A DNA stretch of 64,000 nt from Fidelibacterota bacterium (GTDB lineage: Bacteria; Fidelibacterota; UBA8477; JABMPR01). Position 1 is the stretch's first letter; each line of letters opens with the position of its first letter. The stretch lies in contig JAERTG010000130.1 in assembly GCA_016845065.1 (NCBI GenBank), positions 37,013-101,012 on the forward strand, in the 5' to 3' direction. The translations under genes were made by a program, and so were the position numbers. Positions 27,651 through 36,452 of this stretch are shown here, piece by piece. The notes under the pieces were generated by a model, which saw only the letters and a program-made list of their open reading frames with translations, did no database searches and was not told the origin of the DNA.

Positions 27651-28642
27651 TTTGCACCCCCTTTCACTTTTTCAAGGCTTAGAACATTCACCAAACCACC
27701 TGCATCTTTCCCGTCAACAATATATTTATCAAGTCCTGGGAGGATTTCTTCCATGGTCTCGAGATACATTCGGGTTTTGGTGACATTTTTTGCAACACGA
27801 TACTGATCAAGCATTTGAGTGAAGCGTGATGCATCACCTTCTGCCTCCTTGATACGTTTTTGCTTATAAGCCTCAGCCTCCTGGAAGGCTTGTGCAGCCT
27901 CTCCACGAGCCTGGGGGATAATTTCATTCTGGTAACCCAGGGCAACATTGACCTTCTTTTCTTTTTCTTCTTTGGCAGACTGAACATCCTTAAAGGCAGC
28001 GTCAACCTGCTGAGGTGGTGTTACGTCCTGTAATTTGATCTCTGAGACATGGACACCAGCTTCGTATCCATCCAGGATTTTCTGAAGTAGCTCTTTTGTT
28101 GCTGTTTCAATCATTGCCTTACCTGTGGTCAGGGTTTGATCGATAGGCTGAGATCCAACGACTTGTCGAATAGAAGCTTCCGCAGCATGTGAAACAGCTC
28201 GCTCCGGTTCTGCCACACGGAACAGAAACTGACCTGCATCCTTGATCTTGTATTGAACTACCAGGTCAACACTTACAATGTTCTCATCACCGGTGAGCAT
28301 CAATGCCTCAGACGGGACGTCCTTATATTGAGCAGAGTTTGATGTACCACCAGCTCTAACTGTGCGAAAACCTAATTCCAAACGTCTCACTTCTTCAACA
28401 TTCACCAGATCAACAGTTTGGATGGGCCATGGGAATTTAAAACGCAGCCCCGGCTCTGTTATATCAGAGAGCTTACCAAAAGTTTTTACTACACCATTTT
28501 GCTCGGGATCTACAACATAAAATGGTCCGGCAAAAAATATCCAGACCAGTAATAATAATAAAATCGGATAAATAAAGGTCTTCATCCCAAAATCTGGAAT
28601 CTCAACCTCACTATCACCAATAACAACACGCTTTCCAGCCAT
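27647..28642 (-). CDS. hflK: FtsH modulator HflK (SPFH/band 7 protein)
   Basis: The 331-aa protein has a short cytoplasmic N-terminus, one membrane helix at about 22-42 (TFIYPILLLLLVWIFFAGPF), an SPFH domain beginning VDPEQNGVVKTFGKL, and a long Ala/Glu/Lys coiled coil at about 210-290. The N-terminal tail is shorter than in E. coli HflK and lacks its Gly/Pro-rich segment, as in many non-proteobacterial homologues. It is the first gene of hflK-hflC. AGGAGAAA precedes the ATG. Confidence 0.92.
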   Translation of the reverse strand: MAGKRVVIGDSEVEIPDFGMKTFIYPILLLLLVWIFFAGPFYVVDPEQNGVVKTFGKLSDITEPGLRFKFPWPIQTVDLVNVEEVRRLELGFRTVRAGGTSNSAQYKDVPSEALMLTGDENIVSVDLVVQYKIKDAGQFLFRVAEPERAVSHAAEASIRQVVGSQPIDQTLTTGKAMIETATKELLQKILDGYEAGVHVSEIKLQDVTPPQQVDAAFKDVQSAKEEKEKKVNVALGYQNEIIPQARGEAAQAFQEAEAYKQKRIKEAEGDASRFTQMLDQYRVAKNVTKTRMYLETMEEILPGLDKYIVDGKDAGGLVNVLSLEKVKGGAK

Positions 28643-28808
28643 CTTTCTTTTCTCCTTTTGTTATAGCCTTTGAATATAGAGACCGTCTTGTTGAAAGTCA
28701 GGTGAATACGGAATTCAGATCAATTCTTTTAAACCAGCAATTAGCATCTACCTAGTTTCTTGTAGGATTCAATTGCAGCATCTTTTATTATCACTCGTTA
28801 TGCTTCAG

Positions 28809-29321
28809 ATGAAAAAACTCGTCAAAGATATTCTCACCTTGGTTACAGTATCCACTGTATTGGGTATTGCTGCACAGACAGTCCTTCCTAATGGGATTGG
28901 CTTAAGAACTGAGGTAACCATCATCGGTGATGATTCCTCAGAAGTTGCCATCCCTGCTGTCTCAATTAATCCCAATGGGAATGGTGAGGCAGCGCAAAAT
29001 ATTTCTCTGGCTAATGCATATAAGGCTTTTCAAAATAATTCTGTCCTGTTTTTTGATGCTCGCAGTCCTGAGGATTTTGGAGCAGGTCACATAGCAAATG
29101 CAACCAACCTACCTGTCCATGCCTTTATGGATTCTCTCACCTACCTGGAGAATCTTGATCCGGATGGACACATCATTACCTATTGTGATGGAGAAGATTG
29201 CAATGCTTCAATCGATCTCGCCGCAGATTTAAAAATGATGGGCTTTTCAAAGGTGAATTTCTTTTTTGGTGGTTGGCAGGAATGGCGGGATGCCGGCTAT
29301 CCCGTGGAAAGCAGCCCCTGA
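28809..29321 (+). CDS. membrane-anchored rhodanese-domain protein
   Basis: The start is placed at the ATG at 28809, giving MKKLVKDILTLVTV and an N-terminal hydrophobic anchor or signal. In-frame alternatives lie at 28800 (ATG) and 28773 (TTG). The 170-aa protein has a rhodanese domain (about 75-165). FFDARSPEDFGAGHI is the CH2A-type block, C126 in CDGEDC is the persulfide-forming Cys with a second Cys at 131, and FFFGGWQEWRDAGYPV is the C-terminal block. It probably acts outside the cytoplasm in sulfur or thiol transfer. Its stop overlaps the next gene's ATG (TGATG), so the pair is co-translated. Confidence 0.78.
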   Translation: MKKLVKDILTLVTVSTVLGIAAQTVLPNGIGLRTEVTIIGDDSSEVAIPAVSINPNGNGEAAQNISLANAYKAFQNNSVLFFDARSPEDFGAGHIANATNLPVHAFMDSLTYLENLDPDGHIITYCDGEDCNASIDLAADLKMMGFSKVNFFFGGWQEWRDAGYPVESSP

Positions 29322-29782
29322 TGCGAGCGAGCTTAGAAAATTTTCTCGCCAGTAAATATGGTGAATGGTTTATTCGAAGCATCCAGGTCGGGCTTGGCTT
29401 ACTATTTATTTATGCTAGTCTTGATAAAATTATGAATCCCGGTTTATTTGCAAAATCAATATCAAATTATCGCCTGCTACCGTTGCCCTTACTGCATATC
29501 TCGGCCATTATTCTCCCCTGGCTGGAGCTGATCTGTGGAATTGCTCTTGTGATAAACCGATATCAACGAGCTGCCTATACCATTATTGGGGGATTATTGT
29601 TGGTCTTTGTTCTGGCAATCACTTCAGCCATGTTCCGTGGTCTCGATTTTAATTGTGGGTGTTTTAGCATGGACAGTGAAGAATCCAATGTAGGATTACT
29701 GAAAATCTTCCAGAATCTTGGATTATTCTTCAGCTGTGTTCTTATTGAATATCGTACAAGGGTGGTTCAGCCAAACAGCTAA
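29321..29782 (+). CDS. MauE/DoxX-family membrane protein
   Basis: The ATG at 29321 overlaps the rhodanese stop by one base; a longer in-frame start would lie inside that gene. The 153-aa protein has four predicted helices and the MauE/DoxX hallmarks: LLFIYASLDKIMNPGLFAKSI near the start, LPWLELICGIALV in the middle, and an FNCGCF pair of cysteines between helices three and four. MauE-type proteins are thought to support disulfide or redox chemistry of exported proteins. Linked to a rhodanese, this one may move thiol or sulfur equivalents across the membrane. This role is inference; the family assignment is firm. Confidence 0.75.
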   Translation: MRASLENFLASKYGEWFIRSIQVGLGLLFIYASLDKIMNPGLFAKSISNYRLLPLPLLHISAIILPWLELICGIALVINRYQRAAYTIIGGLLLVFVLAITSAMFRGLDFNCGCFSMDSEESNVGLLKIFQNLGLFFSCVLIEYRTRVVQPNS

Positions 29783-29802
29783 GTCTGGCTCGTCAGATTT
29801 AA

Positions 29803-30633
29803 CTAACTTTCTACAGCTTCCTCTTTCATTTCAACCGGTACTTCAGCAAGAAGATCTGCATTCTCAAGATATCGCTTTACATGATGAGCCAGAACACCAC
29901 CATGATAACCATCGGTAATACGATGATCAAATGTTGCTGTGAGGGGAAGAATCTTGCGAATGACGATTTCACCATCCCGTACAACAGCTTTATCCTCTTC
30001 CTTACCCATTATAATTACTGCAGGTAGTTTAGAACCTGGCATGAGTGCACCCCAGCCCGTACTCAACCCATGCGAGCCAATATTTGAAAGTAGTATTGAA
30101 CCAAACGCATTGTGGTCAAGACCCATAGATTTTATTTGAATCCCCAGAGTGTTTGTAATGAACCGAATCAAAAGAAAAGCCAGCCTCCGGAATGGCCACG
30201 GTATTTTGGCTAAAAAAAGTTTATTGTCCATGGTTTCATTGTCAACACCACTCCTGGCCTTAGCCACGCTTTTGCGAATATCATTTGCAATTTCAAAAAC
30301 CGTTTTTTTGTGGGCATCGAAGAGTTTAATGCTGGTCATTTCCTTACCACCGTGCATGTTTACCGCAACAGTCACGATGACATCATTTCGTTGGACGACC
30401 TTACCTCTTTTTACAAAGGCGTTCATTTCAGGAATATCCCAACCAAGCGATCGACCGATGGCACCAGCTACCAGATGGGTCATGGTAATGCGTCGACCCT
30501 CAGCCCTATTTGCCTTGATCAATTCCCAGGCTTCAGTGACATCTACCTCTAGCACACCATAGATTTTACCTTCGTTAGGCGCACCATAAACGGCTGTAGA
30601 GATGACTCTCCACGGACTATTTGATTTTTTCAT
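29803..30633 (-). CDS. stand-alone 2-oxoacid dehydrogenase E2-type acyltransferase domain
   Basis: The protein is 276 aa from ATG 30633; an in-frame TTG at 30657 would add eight residues. It matches the catalytic domain of dihydrolipoamide acyltransferases, including TMTHLVAGAIGRSL, the ILLSNIGSHGLSTG block and the active-site DHRITDGYHGG near residue 237, with the His and Asp of the family. It lacks the lipoyl and E1/E3-binding domains of a true E2, and no E1 or E3 genes are adjacent. It may be an acyltransferase using another thiol donor or a diverged structural relative; the acyl group is unknown. It converges on the MauE gene. Confidence 0.7.
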   Translation of the reverse strand: MKKSNSPWRVISTAVYGAPNEGKIYGVLEVDVTEAWELIKANRAEGRRITMTHLVAGAIGRSLGWDIPEMNAFVKRGKVVQRNDVIVTVAVNMHGGKEMTSIKLFDAHKKTVFEIANDIRKSVAKARSGVDNETMDNKLFLAKIPWPFRRLAFLLIRFITNTLGIQIKSMGLDHNAFGSILLSNIGSHGLSTGWGALMPGSKLPAVIIMGKEEDKAVVRDGEIVIRKILPLTATFDHRITDGYHGGVLAHHVKRYLENADLLAEVPVEMKEEAVES

Positions 30634-30810
30634 GCATCCAAGATAGGCTTTAATCAAAAAACTACCAATCCAATTTGGGGGTTTTCAAAAAGCTTATGGG
30701 GTCTTGGAAATTGTTTTGCCCTCGGTGGGTACAAAACTATATTGCCTCGCTTTTTCGCACGGTTGAAAATAGTTTCAAGCGTGTGAACCACGTCGAAGCA
30801 AGACCCTGCG

Positions 30811-30838
30811 TCATCCTTAGCGTATCGAAGGAAGCAGG
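30811..30838. repeat. dispersed palindromic repeat, copy 1
   Basis: TCATCCTTAGCG...CGAAGGA forms a small hairpin flanked by a CCCTGCG/GCAGG pair. It resembles the TCATCCTGAGCGNNGCGAAGGA family of intergenic repeats known from many genomes. It lies 26 bases before tRNA-Lys. Confidence 0.5.
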
Positions 30839-30863
30839 TCATGCGAAGTCGGGTTAAGATCAT

Positions 30864-30936
30864 GGCCGCGTAGCTCAGTTGGTAGAGCAGTTGACTTTTA
30901 ATCAATTGGTCGTAGGTTCGATTCCTACCGCGGTCA
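30864..30936 (+). tRNA. tRNA-Lys (anticodon UUU)
   Basis: The 73-nt cloverleaf is complete. The acceptor GGCCGCG pairs with CGCGGTC (one G-U). The D arm is GCTCAGTTGGTAGAGC, the anticodon stem GTTGA/TCAAT carries loop CTTTTAA (anticodon TTT), the variable loop is TGGTC, and the T arm is GTAGG/CCTAC with TTCGATT. The discriminator base is A. The 3' CCA is not encoded. Confidence 0.97.
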
Positions 30937-31010
30937 CATTTCTATGTAATTTGGTGATTTAATATTGAAGATTTTGCCTTTCTGACAAATTTCTACTGAT
31001 CTGTAATTGG

Positions 31011-31052
31011 TCATCCTGAGGCCGACCATCGGGAAGGAACTCGAAGGATGAA
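31011..31052. repeat. dispersed palindromic repeat, copy 2
   Basis: TCATCCT at 31011 and AGGATGA near 31046-31052 are exact inverted arms around GAGGCCGACC...AACTCGA. It shares the TCATCCT...CGAAGGA ends with the copy on the other side of tRNA-Lys. Confidence 0.5.
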
Positions 31053-31242
31053 GCCTACAAACCCACATCATATCATAGCTGATTCATAAGTATCAGTAAT
31101 ACTGACTAGTCGCATTTAGTTGCTAATAGTTAATATTTGCTGTATCTTCAAGGCACTTCTACATTCGATTACTATCAGTATCGTTTCACATTCTGACTCA
31201 GTGCTACAAAAAAATGGGGGAATCCAACCGAGAGGGGGAATC
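31053..31242. other. gene-free stretch between tRNA-Lys repeats and the beta-propeller gene
   Basis: Together with 30937-31010 this forms about 300 bases without a gene. A TTGACC/TATAAT-like promoter is not obvious. A G-rich AGAGGGGGAATC just before 31243 is the ribosome site of the next gene. Confidence 0.5.
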
Positions 31243-33192
31243 ATGAATCCAACTTGGAAACGTGTTTTTGTGCTATTGGTTCTTATATCCATAGTATTTA
31301 CTCAGACACACTGGGCACGCAAAACAGATGCACCTGTACTCCAACCAACACCAGGTGGTTGGGACAATCGATTGGTGCTTGGACCTGGTATGCTGGAAGT
31401 GGATGATACACTTCGCATGTGGTACCAGGGTTGGCCGGGAAGAGGCATTGGATATGCCTGGTCCCTAGATGGAATCAACTGGACGAAGCATATCAGCAAC
31501 CCTGTTCTCATTGGACCATCAGGTGCCTGGGATAGTGGGACCTGTTATGATCCCATCGTTGTTGAAGAGGATGACGGCACATTCATCATGCTGTACACAG
31601 GTGAAAACGAAAATCTGTTGTCAGCACAAATTGGGGTGGCCTTTGCAGATCATCCAGCAGGCCCCTGGACCAGAGCTGGCGATCCAGTCATCACACTAGC
31701 TGACGGTGGAGAGGGTGCTACGTTTATCAACACTTCAGGAGGTTTGCTATACCTAGACGGAGAATACACCTTGATTTATTCAGTAGATTATTTGAACTCA
31801 ATATCACGAATAGGTCAGGCACATTCCGCATCCCTGACAGAGGGATGGCTCTTCGACAGGACTGATCCTATTTCTGAACCAGGACCTGAAGGATGCTTTG
31901 AAGGCAATATTGAAAATGGCGTTGACATTGTACAGGCCGGAAATGAGCTTTGTCTTTTTTATGTATCCTCACAATTTGAGGTAGGCCTTGCCCTGAGAGA
32001 TGTAACCTCTACAGAATTCACTTATGAACATTGTGTTTGGAATCCCCTCCAATCCTGGGGATCAACAACCGGTTGGGATGGTGGAGGATGGGTACCTGAA
32101 GCAATAATGTATGATGCTGAGTCTACGATTTTCAGAAATTGGTATATAGCTTATGATTACACTACCCCAGAATCTGATGATGCAGCCCTAGGCTATGCCA
32201 CCTCAATTCAGGGTTATAGAGGTCTGACCATTGATACTGAAAGCCTTTACTTTGACCCCGCCGATGAGAACGTGGGTGTCACTTTGACATACACTGGAGA
32301 GGCACCTGGCATTGGATTTACAGTTGAAGTTCTTCATGAAACTACTAATACTGTTTCCACACACGAGTTTTTTGATGATGGATTACACAATGATGGAGAA
32401 TCTGGAGATGGTGTGTTTGGTGCATCAGTTTCAGTTCCTGCATTCGAGGGGTATTATTACTTGAGTGTAGATGATGATTGGGAATTTTCTGATGCATCGC
32501 TCTCCTATAAAGAGACTGAGTTTACCACCCTTGGACCTCTTGCCGTTGCATCTATAGAGCACTTATATCCTCCCCAGGGAGCAATCCCTCCCAATACGGC
32601 AATATACTTTGACCTGCTTTTAGAAAATCTTGGCCAGGTTGAAACAGCCGAAGATATAATTGTTACCATCCACCCCGCTGATACAAACACAACTCTAGTC
32701 GGTGGTGCCACCAGCTCAACATTTGATGATATTCCAGCAGGTGAAACCCAAATGAGTGTGAGCAATCTTGCAATGCGAACGCACCCAGACTTAGAAGACA
32801 GCACGCCCATTCTATTTGATGTCGAGATTTCTAGGGGGGGCGTAGTATACTGGAAAGACTCCGGAGTTCTCCTGGGTGTTGTTGGGATAGAGGAGAGAGA
32901 AACTGATATTCCAACTAGCTACAGACTGGTCCAAAATTACCCCAATCCCTTCAACCCCACCACCACAATTCAGTACAGCTTACCGGAATCAGGCCCTGTG
33001 AAATTGACCATTTTCGATATTCTTGGTCAAGAAGTCCATCTTCTTCAAGAAGCAGAAATTCCTCGTGGCATTTATCAGGTACAATGGGATGGGATGAATG
33101 ATTCAGGTGAACCAGTGAAGACAGGCGTGTATTTCTGTCGATTGGAAGCGGCAGGTTTTTGCAAAACCATTAAAATGGTGTATCTGAAGTAA
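31243..33192 (+). CDS. secreted five-bladed beta-propeller protein with type IX-style C-terminal sorting domain
   Basis: The ATG at 31243 is chosen for the preceding GAGGGGG and the signal peptide RVFVLLVLISIVFT; the frame is open 41 codons further upstream. Residues about 30-330 have repeated SLDGINWTKH, PVITLADGGEG and GSTTGWDGGGWVPE blades, like the propeller of GH43/GH32/GH130 enzymes. I cannot identify a full catalytic acid triad, so enzymatic activity is uncertain. Beta-sandwich domains follow. The last 75 residues hold YPNPFNPTTTI, IFDILGQEV and a terminal KTIKMVYLK, the classic C-terminal signal for type IX-like export in FCB bacteria. It is a stand-alone gene with its own terminator. 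Confidence 0.75.
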   Translation: MNPTWKRVFVLLVLISIVFTQTHWARKTDAPVLQPTPGGWDNRLVLGPGMLEVDDTLRMWYQGWPGRGIGYAWSLDGINWTKHISNPVLIGPSGAWDSGTCYDPIVVEEDDGTFIMLYTGENENLLSAQIGVAFADHPAGPWTRAGDPVITLADGGEGATFINTSGGLLYLDGEYTLIYSVDYLNSISRIGQAHSASLTEGWLFDRTDPISEPGPEGCFEGNIENGVDIVQAGNELCLFYVSSQFEVGLALRDVTSTEFTYEHCVWNPLQSWGSTTGWDGGGWVPEAIMYDAESTIFRNWYIAYDYTTPESDDAALGYATSIQGYRGLTIDTESLYFDPADENVGVTLTYTGEAPGIGFTVEVLHETTNTVSTHEFFDDGLHNDGESGDGVFGASVSVPAFEGYYYLSVDDDWEFSDASLSYKETEFTTLGPLAVASIEHLYPPQGAIPPNTAIYFDLLLENLGQVETAEDIIVTIHPADTNTTLVGGATSSTFDDIPAGETQMSVSNLAMRTHPDLEDSTPILFDVEISRGGVVYWKDSGVLLGVVGIEERETDIPTSYRLVQNYPNPFNPTTTIQYSLPESGPVKLTIFDILGQEVHLLQEAEIPRGIYQVQWDGMNDSGEPVKTGVYFCRLEAAGFCKTIKMVYLK

Positions 33193-33215
33193 TCCCCCTT
33201 ACTTCAATACATCCT

Positions 33216-33245
33216 AAGGGGCTGGCTCCGGCTGGCCCCTTTTCT
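33216..33245 (+). terminator. Rho-independent terminator
   Basis: AAGGGGC at 33216-33222 pairs with GCCCCTT at 33235-33241, with GC-rich inner pairing, and a short T run follows. It ends the beta-propeller gene and may also serve the converging minus-strand lipoprotein. Confidence 0.7.
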
Positions 33246-33246
33246 A

Positions 33247-34182
33247 TCAATCCTCAATTAAGAGCCAATGGATAATATTGAGCACAAGTTTTTTATTGTC
33301 ATAGCCTGAATAATTAAAACCGGCCTGCATGGTTTTGAAAAATATTCTCACTTCCTGTGCCGTAAACATGGCGGCTTCACCAGTGATCACGATTCTCCCC
33401 TCACCATATTGTCGTGCGATAAGTTGAGATTGACCGGGTACAGCAAAAAAGGTAGAAGGATCAGGATTCAGGATCTTGGAATCTGCCCGCGTATAGTAAT
33501 TCTGAGCTGAGTTTGATAGAGACAGAACAGAAGTCCAAGTTGAATCGTAACTCAGGGACTGACCTGTAAATGTAATCACACGATCTATTTCAGTATTCTC
33601 GGAATCACCCTGAACAATCGGATGATGTCCAAGACCACCATTTAGTTGAGTAAATTCCAACCATGTGTTTCTATCAATTTCAGGATTCAATCTGAGCGTG
33701 TCAACAGTCCATACACTTTCCATGCCCACGCCCCATGCTCTGGCCAGATCAGCTGAAGCAGAGCCGAAAGGATCATGGTCAGCAATAAGTAGAAGTGATC
33801 CTCCATGTGTTATCCAATCTGATAACACCTGAATTTCGTTTTCTGTGAAAGCACTTGCCAGTTCCCCATTCTCTAGCTCTTCACCCATTGCATTTGATAC
33901 AATCAGCAGATCAACATTTTTTAAGACGTGCATAGAGAATTTACCAAGATGTCGACTCAAACCGATTCCATCGTTCGCAAGTAATGTGGCGAAGGGCTTA
34001 TAGGTCGTCTCAATATCATGGAAATTTCCATGACCAACATCAAACAGCACCACTGGAGAGTCATCGCCAGTAAACTTTGGGAAGTCCACAGTCATATCAG
34101 TGTGCATATCTGCTCTCTGATAGACACAGGAAACAAGGATCAATAATGGAAAAATATTTTGAATTAATCGCTTTATTATCAT
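33247..34182 (-). CDS. lipoprotein with GATase1-like (DUF4350-type) Rossmann domain
   Basis: The 311-aa protein has a lipobox LLILVSC, so it is membrane-anchored outside the cytoplasm. The SPVVLFDVGHGNFHD opening, the LLIVSNAMGEE strand and LSDWITHGGSLLLIADHDPFG resemble the class-I-amidotransferase-like fold of DUF4350 and gliding-associated GldG-like proteins. The GEGRIVITGEAAMFTAQ block near the end is also typical. No nucleophilic Cys is evident, so it is probably a binding module rather than an amidotransferase. GGGGAATCAC precedes the ATG, the same leader seen before the alpha-amylase gene. The function is unknown. Confidence 0.55.
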   Translation of the reverse strand: MIIKRLIQNIFPLLILVSCVYQRADMHTDMTVDFPKFTGDDSPVVLFDVGHGNFHDIETTYKPFATLLANDGIGLSRHLGKFSMHVLKNVDLLIVSNAMGEELENGELASAFTENEIQVLSDWITHGGSLLLIADHDPFGSASADLARAWGVGMESVWTVDTLRLNPEIDRNTWLEFTQLNGGLGHHPIVQGDSENTEIDRVITFTGQSLSYDSTWTSVLSLSNSAQNYYTRADSKILNPDPSTFFAVPGQSQLIARQYGEGRIVITGEAAMFTAQEVRIFFKTMQAGFNYSGYDNKKLVLNIIHWLLIED

Positions 34183-34410
34183 GTGATTCCCCTAAATGAT
34201 ATGGCTGAGTTATTTTCAGATAATCTTTAACATCAAAATATATACCATGAGGACATGAAATAATATATAGTCAATAATATCAACTACTTAATGATTATGT
34301 AATTATCACTCACAAGTGTAGGATAGTGTGATTATGATATAAGCTATATAAATTAGATTATTGAAATCCTCGTCCATGGGAAACGATAGGATATCATCAG
34401 TCCGTTCTTG

Positions 34411-35292
34411 CTAAACCAGGTTTTTGTGCTCTGCAATAACTTCGTTTACAACGTGGTGAGCCTTCTCGGCAGTAATGGGATGGCTTTCAATATTATCCAT
34501 CAGAGTAAGTAATCCCTTCCACAGTGCCCATCCTCGAGCTCGTTCCCACGTTTTGCAGTCTAGCAGAAGCTGCTTGTGGAATAGCTCCCGACTCTCGCCA
34601 TGCAGGAAAGTCCACGCTATTGTAAGGTCGCAAGCTGGGTCACCAATAGCAAGCCCCCCAAAATCGATGACCGCACTCAATCGGCCATTGTCTACAAGGA
34701 GATTATCGGCACTAAAATCTCCATGAATCCACACGGGGTCGTCCTGCCACGATGAATCCAGGGCAGACTCCCACACTGCCATGGCACAATCCGCATCAAT
34801 CCTCTCCTGTAACAATTCTATTGAACGCCGCGTCTCAGCATCATATGTAGCAAGTGGTCCACCACGGTAAAAGTTCTGTTCGCCAGGTCGGGGACCTCCT
34901 GATGTGTCAATCTTATGCAGAGCTGCTAGAAAGTTAGCCAGCTCCCTTGCGAATAGATTTAAATCATCCAGACATTCAATGCGGGCATTTTCACCCTCCA
35001 GCCACTGGCTCACTGACCAATGCCATGGATAATCCATGGAGGGGCTGCCAAGAGCTAGAATGGTAGGGATTGGGACCGGTAGGTGGCTCGACAATTGATG
35101 CAACCACTTGTTTTCCTTCAAAACCTGCCCAGCATAGCACTCTGCACTCGGTAATCGAACCGACATGCTACCCCCCAGATGAAAGGTTCTGTTATCATGA
35201 CCATCATTTCTGACTGATTTTATGGGTAGGTCAGCCCAATCCGGATACTGAGCTGAAATTAACTTTCTTACCAGGGCTGAATTGATATCCAT
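34411..35292 (-). CDS. aminoglycoside phosphotransferase (APH) family kinase
   Basis: The 293-aa protein has an ePK-like APH fold. The N-lobe carries SVRLPSAECYAGQVLKENKWL, with no canonical Lys at the usual site visible to me. The catalytic loop is H190-G-D192-FSAD-N197, and the metal-binding I-D210-F-G begins the second motif with GLAIGDPACDL. The family phosphorylates small molecules, including antibiotics, macrolides, homoserine and choline-like substrates. True resistance enzymes are a minority, so a resistance call is not justified here. It sits 23 bases upstream of a small lipoprotein gene on the same strand. Confidence 0.8.
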   Translation of the reverse strand: MDINSALVRKLISAQYPDWADLPIKSVRNDGHDNRTFHLGGSMSVRLPSAECYAGQVLKENKWLHQLSSHLPVPIPTILALGSPSMDYPWHWSVSQWLEGENARIECLDDLNLFARELANFLAALHKIDTSGGPRPGEQNFYRGGPLATYDAETRRSIELLQERIDADCAMAVWESALDSSWQDDPVWIHGDFSADNLLVDNGRLSAVIDFGGLAIGDPACDLTIAWTFLHGESRELFHKQLLLDCKTWERARGWALWKGLLTLMDNIESHPITAEKAHHVVNEVIAEHKNLV

Positions 35293-35315
35293 GACTAAAA
35301 CATCATCTGATGGAT

Positions 35316-35741
35316 CTATCGAAATAAGACACTTGGTTTAGAAGTGACCAATCGAGGTGCCTTTAGAATCAAGTGGGTTGGAGCACCTTCATCAACGATA
35401 AAAAATCCCTTATATTTCCATATTTGACGTCCAAAGTATTTCACATGAAAATCTATGATGTACTTTCCTGGCTCAAGAGGAATCGACGTGTTGGTATGCC
35501 ATTTTACCTCTTTATCATAAATGATCTCTCTTGTTAGAAATTCACGTATTGTGACTTGAGGACCATGTAGCATTAATCGAACTTTTGGTTTGCTTGATTT
35601 AAAAACCAAACCCGTTTTAAAATTCGGATCCCATACCGTGTCTGGTGGAGGATTGTCGAGCATGAATGTTGTGGACAGAATACAGGCGTTCAGACAAACA
35701 ATCATAGCTATCTGTAATACGAGTAAACTTTTTCTAATCAT
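35316..35741 (-). CDS. small lipoprotein of unknown function
   Basis: The 141-aa protein starts after AAGGAG. It has a signal with lipobox CLNAC (Cys near residue 20). The mature part looks like a single beta-sandwich, with VRLMLHGPQVTIREF and GKYIIDFHVKYFGRQIWKYKGFFIVDEGAP, resembling PEGA-type carbohydrate-surface domains only loosely. I do not recognise the family. It follows the APH gene by 23 bases and probably shares its transcript. Confidence 0.5.
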   Translation of the reverse strand: MIRKSLLVLQIAMIVCLNACILSTTFMLDNPPPDTVWDPNFKTGLVFKSSKPKVRLMLHGPQVTIREFLTREIIYDKEVKWHTNTSIPLEPGKYIIDFHVKYFGRQIWKYKGFFIVDEGAPTHLILKAPRLVTSKPSVLFR

Positions 35742-35941
35742 GTAGCTCCTTGCCTATCTGGCGTGATGCAAGAGTCAAACTACTCATAGTTTGGACGATT
35801 AATCACGTTTTTTGTCAGTTTTGGTATGATCCATATAATTCGCTGTGCTCTTATTATCGCGAGGGTGTTTCTAGACTTTGGTGAGGTTCATTCAGCTTTG
35901 ACAGTCATTTGCATGAAAATGCACACATTCCCTGGGTTGAT

Positions 35942-36349
35942 TCAATCCATTCTATGATAAAGATTCACTTTTCTATATGGTTGAGTTCCCTCATTTCCAC
36001 GGATAGTAAGCAAGAGGATAGTACCCTCTACATCCATATCATATATCCATTCCAAACCATTTTCCTCGTATAAGTTCATAGTCGAGTTTGAAAGATTCCA
36101 AATACCTGAATATCTCCAGGTCGTATCAGTATAGATATTTTCTCGGATGTAGGTTTTATCACCTAGAAAATTCAAAGTTGTGGAATTGAAGAGCCAGTCA
36201 TCTGGAGTAGTTACGATTGTTTCTAAAGAATTGACCAGGGTGTCGGCCATTTTGTTCCATTTCCCCAAATGCCCATCATCAATTGATCCTGATTCATCAC
36301 ATGACAAGATTAAAATGATAGCCAAAGTTAGGTTGATGTATTGCATCAT
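35942..36349 (-). CDS. small lipoprotein, possibly lipocalin-like
   Basis: The frame is open to 36472, but a lipoprotein signal begins at the double ATG at 36349/36346 (INLTLAIILILSC). I therefore start there, giving about 135 aa. The mature part has GKWNKMADT, WRYSGIWNLSNSTMNLYEENG and TILLLTIRGNE, a pattern of successive beta strands like lipocalin_5-type FCB lipoproteins that report a fitted 'model weight' style barrel. The similarity is loose and no ligand can be named. It lies 103 bases downstream of the squalene-cyclase-like gene. Confidence 0.5.
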   Translation of the reverse strand: MMQYINLTLAIILILSCDESGSIDDGHLGKWNKMADTLVNSLETIVTTPDDWLFNSTTLNFLGDKTYIRENIYTDTTWRYSGIWNLSNSTMNLYEENGLEWIYDMDVEGTILLLTIRGNEGTQPYRKVNLYHRMD

Positions 36350-36452
36350 TTTAATCCAATGAGATTTTGTAAGAGTCTGAAAATGGAGTGACCATTTCCC
36401 CTCCTCAATGACAACCTGGCAATAATCTGAGTTCCTGATATTTCTCCCCCTG

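Noticed and set aside
34411..35292. APH-family gene as an aminoglycoside-resistance determinant
   Set aside because: The kinase motifs are shared by many small-molecule kinases, and nothing nearby indicates an antibiotic or a mobile element.
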